The notes beneath the pieces are model-generated. The model saw only the letters and a list, made by a program, of their open reading frames with translations. It searched no databases and was not told where the DNA came from. This document shows, piece after piece, positions 12,158 through 24,800 of a DNA stretch of 64,000 nt. Made by a program: the position numbers and the translations under genes. This stretch comes from Melastoma dodecandrum (taxonomy: Eukaryota; Streptophyta; Magnoliopsida; Myrtales; Melastomataceae): the NCBI GenBank assembly GCA_029817715.1, contig JARUPY010000150.1, forward strand, positions 124,001 through 188,000, given 5' to 3'. Each line of letters begins with the position of its first letter. Position 1 is the first letter of the stretch.

Positions 12158-12209
12158 CCTTTGTAAGGCCGACTTCCATGGGGAGTGAAGGAAGTCGGCC
12201 TTACAAAGG
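12158..12209. repeat. Perfect 20-bp inverted repeat with 12-nt loop
   Basis: Left arm 12158-12177 (CCTTTGTAAGGCCGACTTCC) and right arm 12190-12209 are exact reverse complements with a 12-nt loop. It lies about 180 bp after the PMD pseudogene. The core AAGTCGGCCTT recurs nearby. Confidence 0.9.
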
Positions 12210-12350
12210 CCGACTTTGTTGAAAATTATTTTTTTTAGAAACTGAAAAGGCCGACTTCATTGAAATTTAGTTTTTTTTATTAAGTGTTCATGAAGTCGGC
12301 CTTGGGAGTGAAGGATGCCATGAAGTCGGCCTTTGTAAAGTCGATTTCAC
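12208..12350. repeat. Cluster of AAGTCGGCCTT-type motifs in both orientations
   Basis: At least four further copies or partial copies of AAGGCCGACTT or AAGTCGGCCTT lie here (about 12206-12216, 12247-12256, 12293-12303 and 12323-12333), separated by short AT-rich spacers, two with GGGAGTGAAGGA-like sequence as in the hairpin loop. They look like sub-terminal repeats of a DNA transposon that carried the PMD gene, which is inference. Confidence 0.7.
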
Positions 12351-12866
12351 AAGATTAATGGACGAATTTCGAAACTTAAGAGGCTATTTCGCGAAATAAT
12401 TTGAAAACTAACGTCATGGAACAAAACACCATATTTAGCTCGCCATTTTGATACTGCTTGAAATAGTCCAAACGTCATATGTACCGTTGGACACATTCCC
12501 TAGTGCACGAGCACCCCGGTTTGATTTTCAAGCTTCCTCTGCGTGCTTAAAATCGTTTACTCTTCCACAAAAGAAAACAAAACCCTTTCTGTTACCAGAT
12601 TCGTTTCATCATGGCTGAAAGATTTACCATAACAAATAAGGTGCAAAACAAACTAATGTGATGTGTCTGCTTCAATTTCTCTGCTGAATATGTAGCTAAG
12701 TCATTCAAGATATACAAAGCACGTATGTTACACAATCACACAGAAAGGTTCCCACTGTCCTCTGAACTTTCTAGGTTTTATGATGATACACGGGCAATCC
12801 ATTCAACCTCCCAGCTTAATAGGAGAAACTAAGCCCCAAGCAATACCACACCTATCTTCGACCCTT
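12351..12866. other. Intergenic region downstream of LTN1
   Basis: No gene was seen. The part nearest 12867 should be the LTN1 3' UTR on the minus strand. Confidence 0.5.
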
Positions 12867-15800
12867 TCAAAATGTGGACTGGCACAAAGGACAATTCGAC
12901 TTGTGTGCTGTCGAGAACCACTTATACAGACAGGCAGAGTGGAACTTATGCTTACAGGTCTTACATGCTAACCGAGGAAGGCTGTGATTTGCAGTATGAA
13001 TCACGCTATAGCAAATAGGGCATTCCTCAATACCTTCAAATTCCTTGTCGAAATTTTGCTTCCATATTCTCATTGCTTCAGCAAGAGCTCCATTCTGCGT
13101 CACAAAGATCGTAGGTAAGTACAGAATCAATGCTCCTGTCATCTTTATGACTCCTCTCCTTTTGACCAGTTCACCGTAAAAAGAATTCATGTTTATCAAT
13201 ATCAGTCTGGACGAAATGGAGCTTGACACGACCAACAATTATTTGCCAAAGCTCAATCAGAACTTTGATTAGCTACCAACAACCAAACTCAATCTTGACT
13301 AAACCAAATAAATCAAGCAACCTGAACTAAATGATCCAGGAAGAACCATCTATTTCTAGTCTAGCATGATCACCTGTTTAGAACTCATACACAGCAAGTA
13401 GAACACATACAATATTTAATTTAAGTTAGCCACTAGATGTCTGGTGACCTGGTATGCAATGCACTCTTCGGCTAGTATTAGGTGGTATACATATTCAGTT
13501 TTAACCCTGCAAAATTGGCAGACTTTTTGCATCTCCAGCATGCTGGCTAGATTGGAGTATTGAAGGATGAATGTAAAAATTCCATAGCATTACACTGGCA
13601 GCATATTTGCAAAGACGCAATACAGCGTCTTGAATCCTTGACCGATGAGTAACCAACGGAACAACTTGTGAAGGTTCTAAGGCGTCCCTGCATCTATTTA
13701 TATGGGATTTCATGAAAATGCCTTAAGGCGACAATGATATGAATCTACATTCAAATTCCAAACTAAATATTAATCAGAACACCACAACAAGTTGATCTTG
13801 TGGCACAATATATAAGAATTGGATTAGCCCAAAATGAAATTGTAAACATACCACAGTTTTTATTTATTCATTTCTTGATAACCACCACCTAATTTAGCAC
13901 GTCCACCTAAAAAAGTACGAGTAAAACGAAGCCAGATTAAACTAGAACTATCTTATATAGTGTGGTTCCAACTGGAGGACTTGCTATTATGATAAAATTG
14001 ACAAAATGTGGAGAACAGGCTTTGAGTTGCGATTATATTTTCTGGTATAAGCAGAATTTCTCTTCAAACTAGCAAGATTCCCTAAATCAATCAAACTTTC
14101 AAATAAGACGGACAATCATTCAACATCCTAGCCAATGTCCAACATGCATCCCCTTACATTAGAATAAATGATACATTGATAAAACATTTCTCAAGAAACA
14201 TTTCGGGAGAGGAATCACCAATAAGACTTGTATGCAACGACAACAAACCTTTTGAAATTGAGAAAATCTTTCTTCAGAGAAGATGGAGGAAGAGACCACT
14301 GGACTTAAGCTATGGCAGTGAAGGTTAAAGAATAAGTTTTTCTGTGCCATGGTGAAGTTGTATGAGAAAGGTCATTGGTTACTATATCCTTCATTTTTTT
14401 CATTAATCTACATATAGTAAGCAGAAATTCTAATGCATATGGTGGACATTTATACATTAGCAGGAAACTGAATACACAAAGTACGTACGCAAATGCTAAG
14501 TATGGATTCTCTCTTTAGAGTTGACCTCACTAAAAACCTCCCTACCAAAAACACATCCCACCCCAGCCCCCCAGCTAAACAACCAGCAGCATTTTCTTAA
14601 CGGCGAGGAAATGGGAGCCACTATTCAATCCAGTGGAAGCAAATCTAGGCAAAGCATTGGTGTGGATCAGACTACCACACCTCCCCGTCGAATTCCATGG
14701 ACAAGACTGCCTCATGAAGATAGGGGAGCTCTAGGAAATCCGACAAAGCTAGACACCAAAACCAGTCCAAATTTCGCCAGCATTCGCACCCTGGTCGATT
14801 TGGACAAACCACTCCACAAAGAACTTGCGTTGAAAGTGCAAGGAGGACATTGACATATTCAACATGTACACTATGAAGGCCTAGAGTTTATCTGTAGTCA
14901 ATGCAGCAACGTTGAAAGTGCAATGAAGTCATATTCAACATACCACATCATTGAGAAAGAATGGACAACATGGAAATGGAAGAAAGTCTCGGCCAGCCGC
15001 GATGGCCCCTCCTTTTCAGACCTCTTTTTCGCAGATAACTTATTGTTATTTGGAGAAACTATCCGGACAAATGGTGCGGCCATCAAAAGAGCTCTAAAAA
15101 GGTTTTGCGATCTGTCTGGACAAGAAGTAAATGCAGACAAGAGTCATATCCCTAAAACTCAACCAAAGTTAACCAAAGGCAGGCGAGGAAAATTGCCAAG
15201 AAGACGGGTTTTAAGATCACTAGCAATTTAGGAACTTGGGTTTTCCTCTTAGGTCAGGAATGACCAACAGGCATTTTCAACTCTGTTATTGATAAAATAA
15301 GAAACACGATTACTGGTTGGCAATCTAAACTCTTATCCAAAGCTGCCATAGTTGTACTAATCAAATAAGTAGCAGATGCAATACCAGCCTACCAAATGGG
15401 CTGCATGAGCCTTCCAAGGAAGACCGAAGAAGAAATTGACAAGATCAACAGGAATTTTCATTGGGGATCCACGGAGGAAAAGAAAAAAAAAGCACCTACT
15501 AAATGGGACCAGGTAACAAAGAGAAAGGAAGATAGAGGCCTGGGATTATTCAAAGCGAAGGGCAGAAACAAAGCCCTTCTCAGCGGCCTCAATGGAGACT
15601 TATGACACAACTGCAAACACAATGGTGCAAAGAACTACTCAAAGCATTAAAAGTGGGAAGAGAATTACTAAACAAGGGAATCAGAAGCTTTGTCAAAAGT
15701 GGCTTTCGAACGAAATTTTAGGAGGAAGACTGGTTGGGATGTGAAAAGTTAAGAGTTAAGAATACAGGGCCCCTAGAGACACTAGAAGAGAACATGCTGG

Positions 15801-18800
15801 TCGCAGACTACTATACAGACACAGGATGGAAGAGAATCAGAGCAACAAACCGGCTACCTGATCATATATGGATGGAAATATCAGGAATTAGGCTGGACCG
15901 AGATAGGCAAGCCAGCGACAGGCTAGCATGGAAGCCATCAAGTCACGGGGACTTCACCCTAACATCCGTCTTTGCCCTAGCGCACACAAGCCAAGGGAAG
16001 TTTGCAAACACTAATCTCAGATGGATATGGAAACTACCGGTCCTCCCAAAACAGAAAGTTTTCATTTGGCTCAGCTGGTGGAACAAACTACCCATGGGGA
16101 ATCTATTACTGGCTAGAAATATAACAACAGACAGCCTTTGCCCAGCATGTGAGTGGGAGCAGGAAACAACCTTTCATACCTTAAGGGACTGGCCACTATC
16201 TTAGGCCGTCTGGCACCAATTCCCCTCCCCGGGTGCTTGACTTTCCTACTCGACCGAACCAGGACAGAAATCGCTCGACGGAAATTTAAACACCAAAGCA
16301 GCAAGGCCAGAAAAATACAAGGGAATCCAATGGAATATCCTTTTCACATCAATCATATGGCATCTGTTGCTGTGGAGAAACCTCATTTTTCAAAGCAGAG
16401 ATGGAAACAGGGGAATTAAGACACAAATATTGGAAAGGGCAGCAGAACTCCAGGCACTCCTAAGACATTCCAAGCAGAAGGGTAGAATACCCACAGACCA
16501 ACAAACAGCCAATAAACAGAATAACCAAGGTACGCTAAGGGAAAGATGGGAGCCATCCAAAGATCACCCCTACACCCTAAACACTGGTGCATCCACAAGT
16601 GAGAATGGTCTGAATGTTGGACTGGGGGGAGTCATTAGAGACCACACTGGAGCACGGTTTGGAGGTTTTAGCAGCAAGCAACTGAGCACTAACAGCCTCA
16701 TAGCAGAATCTCTCGCCCTCATAGAAGGTTTATCCCTCGCTAAGACATTGGGAATACAATCCCTGGCAATACAAATAGATGTAGAGCTTCTCCTACACTA
16801 CCTCACAGGGGAACGACAACCTAATCCACTAATTGCCTCCACGGTGCAAAAATGCAAGCTGTTATTAAGTAACTTTGAAGAGACATCAATCAACCATGTC
16901 CTAAGAGGGCAAAATCAAGTAGCGGACAAGCTGTCAAAAAGGGCGTGACACCAAAAGGAGGACTCTACCACCTTCCACTATCCATCGGACTTTGTGTTAG
17001 ATTTGATGCATGGAGATATGCCACGGCATGACACCTACGGTGTAACGAACACTTAATCTAATCTACCGAACTCCATTTCTACCAAAAAAAAAGTACGTAT
17101 GCAAGGCTGTGCAATTGAACAATACATAATCTAAAACTCGGCAAGCCACTTAAATCAGCGCAAGTTTGACTTCAGTTGCAGAAATGTAGATAAAAGATTT
17201 TCCAAAAACACTGGTACATCAGTGCCGGGTTGCACACCATCTCAACTTCAAAATCACATAGCTAACATCTCTTTATGAGTAAAGACTAGAAATTAAAACC
17301 ATGACACCTCTTAAAAGAAATCATGATCCTACCTACCCATCACCTCCATTTAAGAATTACTATGCAGCAAATTGAGGACATAGGCCAAACCAACTGTAGC
17401 ATAAGGAAGATTGCTAAAAGTGAACCCTGTTTAGTCAGACTGCTTTGACATAATGGAAGTATTATTTTACTAATTTAAACACATCCTAGAAAGAGAATTT
17501 TCACCACCACACACAATCAGAAAATAAATAGGAAACACGAGGGAGAACAAGATTTGATCTACTCTAACAAACAAAAGGATGTTCTGGACTTCATTGCAAA
17601 CATTACCTGATTACGAACAAATAACATCATAGACATTAACCATTTCCTCTGCTTTACTTCGCTTACGCCCAGACTCCTAGTACAATCAACCTCCACTGGC
17701 CGTAAAGGATATGATGCAGGAAGTCGAATAACTAAATCGATTCCTGTCTCTTCTTTGGTGTATGTAGCCACCACTTCATTTGCCGCTTTACTGACGCTGA
17801 TGGAGAAGTTGTCATCAACAAAGTTGGCTTTCTTTATCTGGATGAGTAAGAGAATTCCAACAGTTAACATCACATCTGTTGTTTCACAATTTATAGTTAT
17901 AAATAAATTCAGGCAAGACGTATGTAAAAGAAATAGAAGCTTTCCAAGCTGGTCACTGAGGACCACGTGCATAGGACCATTTCATACTTCGTCAATATCA
18001 TCAAAGCACTCTGCATCTACTTCATGGCTATCGGTACAATGGATGTGGATTGGTATCCTTGTCCTTGTAAATATTTGCAGAAAAGTTTATTTTCATGCAT
18101 TGAACTTTGAAAACATGTCAAAAAATAACTAAATTCGATGTTATGGACCAGGATAATATGCTTAAACATATATAAAATAAAATTAATTCGCATTTAAAAC
18201 CAAACATCTGAAAATTTGTTAAAATGCAGTGGCCTGCATACCTCATATTAAGCATGAAAACTAAAAATAAGGCAAATAAACTTATCTTGGTTTCCCACCT
18301 TTTATCATCCAACAGATTTTGTTATTGATGTCTTACATTGGGATATCCCGTGTTGGGAGAGTATTATCATTGGAACTGAATATCAAAACTGTTATCTAAT
18401 CCACCGAGCCTTATTTTCCAGAAAAGGAAAAAGGAGAACTCATCTTGTTTGACGGAAAAGAGGTAATTAATCAAGAAATTAGTTGAATGGATCTTCTATA
18501 ATGAGGCTTTCTATCCTGATACATATCTGTTACCTTTATTTCGAAAAACAATGTGGACAAATGACATTGTGCCTCCAATTCAAGGGAGCTACCTGAGACA
18601 ATTCATTTAAAATTAAGGGAGGGCTGCACCAAGATCTTGTGAAGGATTCGATAATAGATGATGAACAACGATCGCGGATATCACTAAACCATCCTCTAAC
18701 ATATGCAGGAAGGAGACGTAGCATCATCCCAAAAATTGCCCCAGCAAGTGAGGACAGCTTCGAGGAATCAACAGGCCAAAGAGATTCAACCGAAGAAAGC

Positions 18801-21800
18801 AAAGAGCCAGCACTGATGGCCTGTTTTGCCGAACTAGCAGCCTCATTTGTCCAGCCAGAAAGCTCTTTATCCTTTTTCTTCTGGTTGGATACCAAACTTG
18901 GATCCATTATGTGCTGAAAAAGGCAATCAATGATGGCTGTGCTGGTACAATTTTGTACATACTGAGCCAAACTGTCCCTGGTTGGTGATGATGATGGCAA
19001 AGACCCCAACCGCGACAACAACAATGACCAGGCGAGAAAGAGTTGAACCTGGAAAAATATAAACATTCATTCTTATCATCCATAAGTTCAAACCGAAAAA
19101 GACAGATATGCTCATGATTGCATCACCACTCCAACGGGAAAACATCAACAAGATATATCTTAGTACATACCCTTTGTGGTGCCAGCAGATTCATGTCAAA
19201 AGTTTTCTGTTGATTCTGAATAATGCTAGCTATTTCTTGTTTAATGTTGTATTTTGGCACCGAAAGCAAAGCAAAGTCAGAGGTGTCATTTTCACTGTCC
19301 AAGACACAACTGAACCCCTCTTGAATAGCTGAGACTGACACGGGTTCACTAGAAAGATAGACATAGGCAGCAACCTGTAGCTGCGCTTCTGGCTTAGAAG
19401 AAAACAAAATGGCATATAGAGAATCTACAGAACCTTTGGTGAGTCCCCAAAGATCAATTGACTTTGCCGCTCTTTCTCTAGCAAGAGGAGAGGAATGAAT
19501 GGTACCCCATGCTACCAATTTCCAAAAGCAGACATTTCTAAGTAGATGTGATGAAATAACTGCAGCAGCCTCAGGTGCGTACATGCATGCCATAGCCTCA
19601 ACAAGACCAAAACACAAAAATGCTCTAAGAATTCCCTCTACAATCCGATCAGTGATATGACCCCATCTGTCAGTCCGCTCAGCTTCTTTGCTAAAACAAA
19701 ATGATCTAAATGCTAACAGTGCATCTTTGGCTATATCTATCTCATAGTTATCTTTAGTTAACGCAATTGACTCGAGCTTCGAAATGTCCTTTTCAGCCTT
19801 TTCACAAGTGGAGCTGTTAGTCAACAGATCATTACCATTCTCAGCAACATTTTCCATGATCACAACTGCTGAGTGAATCCATAACCTCATTTGGGATAAT
19901 GTGAAATCCCAATCATCGTCACAGAAGTCGTCAGCACAATAGGTAATCATTATAAGTACCAGTTTTGAAAGCAACGCTTGCGGCAAAGGCAAATGAGTAG
20001 TACAAGCTACATCCCTACTATCCCTCTGCTTCCTGAACAAATCGATCACGAGAGCTCGCTCCTGTAGACTAAAATTCCTCAGTGGTTGAGGGGCTTTTAT
20101 GTCATCTGTTGCATTTATAGGATAACAAGATAACACCATTTGATACCATTCTAGTATATCTGCAACAGAAAGAGAAACAAGTAAAACTAAGAATATATAT
20201 TTATATATATATATATCCAGCAATTTTAAGATTTTTCCACGCATAAGGAAATGCAGATATACATCAATAAAGAGACATAAGTAAATATAAAGGGAATACA
20301 TATCAAATAAAAACAAAATCAAAGAGAATGAGTGGGAGCCTTAATGAGACTCACCTTGCTCTTCTTGCCACATTATTAGCGGTGGGAAGACCAGTACTTT
20401 CTGTATCCAACCAATCATGGAATCATATGCCAGATTCTCCTTTGAAAATACCAATTCAGATTCTTCACTATGACTAATGGGTAATGGAAAAAGTGGCTTC
20501 ACGATGACTCCCATTATCCAAGGAAGAACTTGGAGACAATTAGTGCTAACATTGTTGCCAATGAAAAGCTTGTCAATAAAAATAGCGAACAAGTCTCTCG
20601 CTTTGTCCTCACCCCATACATTTTCACCAAAAAGGGTCACAAGTAGAAAAATCAGAGCCCTCAAGAAGGGATCCTTCAAATCTCCAATTTCACCATTAAA
20701 GGTGATCCACAGGTTTTTCTGATTTATGGGTTGTCTGAGAAAAGCATCAAGTAAAATGTGAAAGATGGAATCCATCAAATCTCCTTGTAGAGGGAATATT
20801 TCTCTTTTGGCAAACTGAATCAAGAGAGGTAAGAAGGTGGTCACGACACTACCACCTGGCCACTCCCATGTACACAGCATTTCCACAGCAATCCATGCCC
20901 GACTAACATTTTTGCCTGATAATTCTTTCCGAGGAAGAGAATCCGTCGAACAATATCCAATAATAACACTATCAATCCCTCTTTCCACGACAAGTTTATC
21001 TATCAAGGATACAAACTTCAGAGGACCTGAAAACTGCAGAGTGGAAGTTCCAACTTTAGGCCATGTTAACCGAAGAATTTGAAATGGATAGCATTCTCTA
21101 CTCAGACCAATGTCAAATACAGAAATTGATGAATAAAAGCAGAACACTCTGACATGAAATCCAAAACGATTCCTTACAGAGGACTAGATTAACTATTTTA
21201 TCATTTCAGTCAGGACTGTTTACGTAGTACAAGATGTAGTTTTGCAACTCTGTCTGGTTCTTCTTACGTCTTCAACAAGGAGCACATAAGAAGACCCTAA
21301 GGTTGGTTTGGGAAGAGGGGAGGGGAGGGGAGAGAAATAAGAGAAAACACCAATCCCCAAAAAATCCCCTCTCCCTTTCTTTCCAAATCTCCTCCTTTCT
21401 GTCGGATTCCAACATAAGGGTTTGGAGAGAGATTTTTTCAATCATAAATTAATCTTAAATGAAAACAATTATCATATACATGCATAGTCCCATAAAACTA
21501 TAGGTTTGAATGATGAACGTGAATCTGATAGCTGGATTATAAGAAAGAAAAGTCATGATAAAAAACTCACAGATATATTTTCAAGAGTATGGATATTTAT
21601 GTCCCTTGAGATCCAATAAGGCCACTCCTCATTTTTACGGAGGAGCTCTTCCAAGAAAGCTTGTTCCTCGTACTGGTCAGCACAAAACCTTTCGATAACT
21701 TGTAGCACCCAATTGCAGGAAATATTTGTGATAACACGGACATCTACGTCATTTTTACCAAAAACAGCTGCCCTGATAGATTGAACCAATACAGTCCGAA

Positions 21801-24800
21801 CTCTAGCACAAAGGTGATGGTCAAAATACTGGCTCAAATGACTATTTATTCTATCACAAACACCTTTCACAGGCACAAGTAACTCCAATCTTTCATCAGA
21901 AGTTTCTGTTGCATCATCATCTGACAATTTATGCAATTCTTCTCTTAGGCAACATTCCCAACTTATAACAAAAGTTACAGCGATTAGATCAGGGATCAAT
22001 CCATTTTCCAAATTATCAAGCTTCATCAGACCATAGAAACTATTATTTAGGATTTCCAGAGCAAACTGAGCCATACCAGTCATATTTTTGGGGCTACAGA
22101 TACCCAGAGCTTTGCTTTCTGTAGTTAACAGCAATTCTGTAACACTCACCCATTTGAAAGAAGAACTGCTAATAAAACAAGTCAGCTTCTTCAGTATTTC
22201 CTTCACTATCATTTTGCATATATCGATTGAAACAAAATTGCACGGATCATCCTGTGATGATCCACCGAGGGCAGAGCTGTAAACAAGACATTGAAAGGTC
22301 TTGAATCAGAGCACCAAAAGTAACAATCAGTAGATGGAAGCCCATCCTGATTACAATAATTTCTCACCAGCTTCTATTGCAGAAAAAATATGCTGTAAAT
22401 GAAGAAAACAACAAATTGGACCAAGTATTTGCCTAAAAATTAAATTGCTACAAACCCAAGTCATATAATAGCCAAATCTTAAGAAAAAACTGATCTACAG
22501 CCCACTTCTTTTGGGTTAACATGCCAATGTCACACTAATTGCCTCACCATGAGATTGAGCCAAATAAACACAACTACAAGAAGCATTATTGCCTTAAAAA
22601 GGAGTTATCTGAATGGATTATACGCAATGAAATGACATAGGGGCCCCAATCAACTCCCAACGACTGCCAGTTGGTAAAACTTTTAAAAAGAGAAGTGGCA
22701 AAACAATGTCTTTTATGATCGGGAGAAATACCATAAAAAGTTGACCTCTGAAGTTGTATAAGTAGGAGCAGCACAAGCAACTGCAAGAGCAAGAGAGTCC
22801 AGAAGCTTATGATGCCACCGCCTCATATATAAATGCTTTTGCAATTTACACTCCGCCTGAATACTGCTTTTAATTTTGTCCCTTGCTTTTTGTAAAAGGA
22901 CTGTTAACAAAGGTATAACATCAGGGTCTATGGAAACATCTGTACTCCCATGTTCTACTTCCAATGCATATGACATGATAGTGTCCCACTGATCTTCCAG
23001 ACATTCATCCTCAAGTAATGAGAGCAATAAATCTAGATGCACAGGTGCTGACTTTTGCTTGTTGAAACACCAAGGAACAAAAGTATCCTTGAAAGCTTTC
23101 CTGAAATCCTCAAATTGAGAATTTTTTCCACCGGCGGTGACACACAATGGATCAGAAAAATCCTTTTTAGCTGACATTACAATTTGAGAAACCATCTCAC
23201 GTGGGCCAAATGTGGAAATAGCTGCAGACAAAATTCTAATTGCAAGTGGAGAGTCCTGTCATTCAAAGACCAAATACTCCTCAGTGGGTGTAAAAGCAAT
23301 CAGTCACATCAAAATCATTGCATGAGTTTTAAACAAGCCAAACTTGTATAAGCAGCTCACATTTTTTTTTATTTTTTTTAATAATACCTTCGAGGTTTGT
23401 CCAGACACATGTCTAGCAACAAGAGTTTTAAAATTTTCATGTAATTTGTATCTGGAAATCATAACCAAGCACTCAGAAGTTAAAAACTCACAGTTGACTG
23501 GATGGAATCGAAATACTTGGCTAGTGTAGGCCCCACTACGCAATTCAATGGCCACATTTGACCTTCATTTAGTGCATACTCTTTAAGCATTGACAGAAAC
23601 TGAATCAGCTGCTCGGTAATTTCTTCTTTTCCCTCACCCTCAAAGAATGGCAATGTGCCCATGAACTTCTTTTGAAACTCAGAGCTAAAAAAGGGGAGCA
23701 GATGCTGGTCAAGTGAATATATTCCAGAAAGAATTTCAATGATGCATTTTCCTAATCCATAAAAGTAACTTCGATAAGACTGAAAATTATCCACAGATTT
23801 GCTCTGTACAAGGTTAGTGCTGACTTGATAAGTCTTTGATGAAGAGCACTTATTTCTGGAACTAGAGAGCAGCATAAATTCCTCCCATAGAAGTTCGATG
23901 AGAATATTCTGAATAAGCAAATTCTGAAAGTGACTGGAATTTCCTTCTTGAAAGTACCTGATAAAAAAATAGCAGAATAAGATTTATAGAAACACTGCCA
24001 TAGCTGCAAGGCATCCATAATACTTACAACAACACGCGACACTCCAACATTTACTCTGGTAGGTGTTGTCAGCAAGAAAGGGAAAAAATGAACTAATGCA
24101 TTGGAACAAGCACAAAGTTACAACCTCGATGAGTTCTGAAATGCCCAAAGAAAGCATTCTTTGAATGCCCCAAAAAAGGCATGGTGATCTTTTACAGAAG
24201 AAGTAGCATAACTCCTCCCTTCCCAAAGTTTCTGTAACAGATCGAAAAAGAACTGCTCCTTTACCAATTCCAATGGAATAAAGCCTACGAATACAACCAA
24301 AGCCGGGTATGAAGCTTGCTGAGATCCAAAGCATCCATTACTTAAAAATCGCCAAAGATGCTTCTGCATGTCATTTTCAAGATTCAATGAAATCCAACAA
24401 TTAGGAAATGATTTGCAGAACAACAACACTGCATCCCACATTGATGGATGGCAAGAAGAATCTTTTTCCTTGAATGAACCCAATATAGCAACTGAAAGAG
24501 CTCTCATGTTCTTTTCAGTGAACATATGAGGAACATTTTTTATGAAACTTCTCAGAGCCTCATAGGTTGCAGACCGCACAGCAGAGCTATTAGACTTCAG
24601 GAAGCTCAGAAAATATTGATGACTGTTAAATAACTTTTCTGCATATGTAATTGCTGTAGTTCTGGCTTTAGCAGAATGCCTGAGTTCATGTACAACATCT
24701 TCAGAACCAGATAGTTCCAAATTTAAAGAAACGGAGATATCAAGAAATGCAGCAAATGCCAGCAGGGACGAAGAGACAACCTGTACGCAAGAACTAAAAT

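Noticed and set aside
12158..12350. CRISPR-like spaced repeats
   Set aside because: The copies are irregularly spaced, in mixed orientation, and in a plant nuclear genome. Transposon sub-terminal repeats explain them better.
21220..21441. Minus-strand ORF in an LTN1 intron as a missing exon
   Set aside because: It is low-complexity purine/pyrimidine-rich sequence. The phases of exons 10 and 11 join without it.
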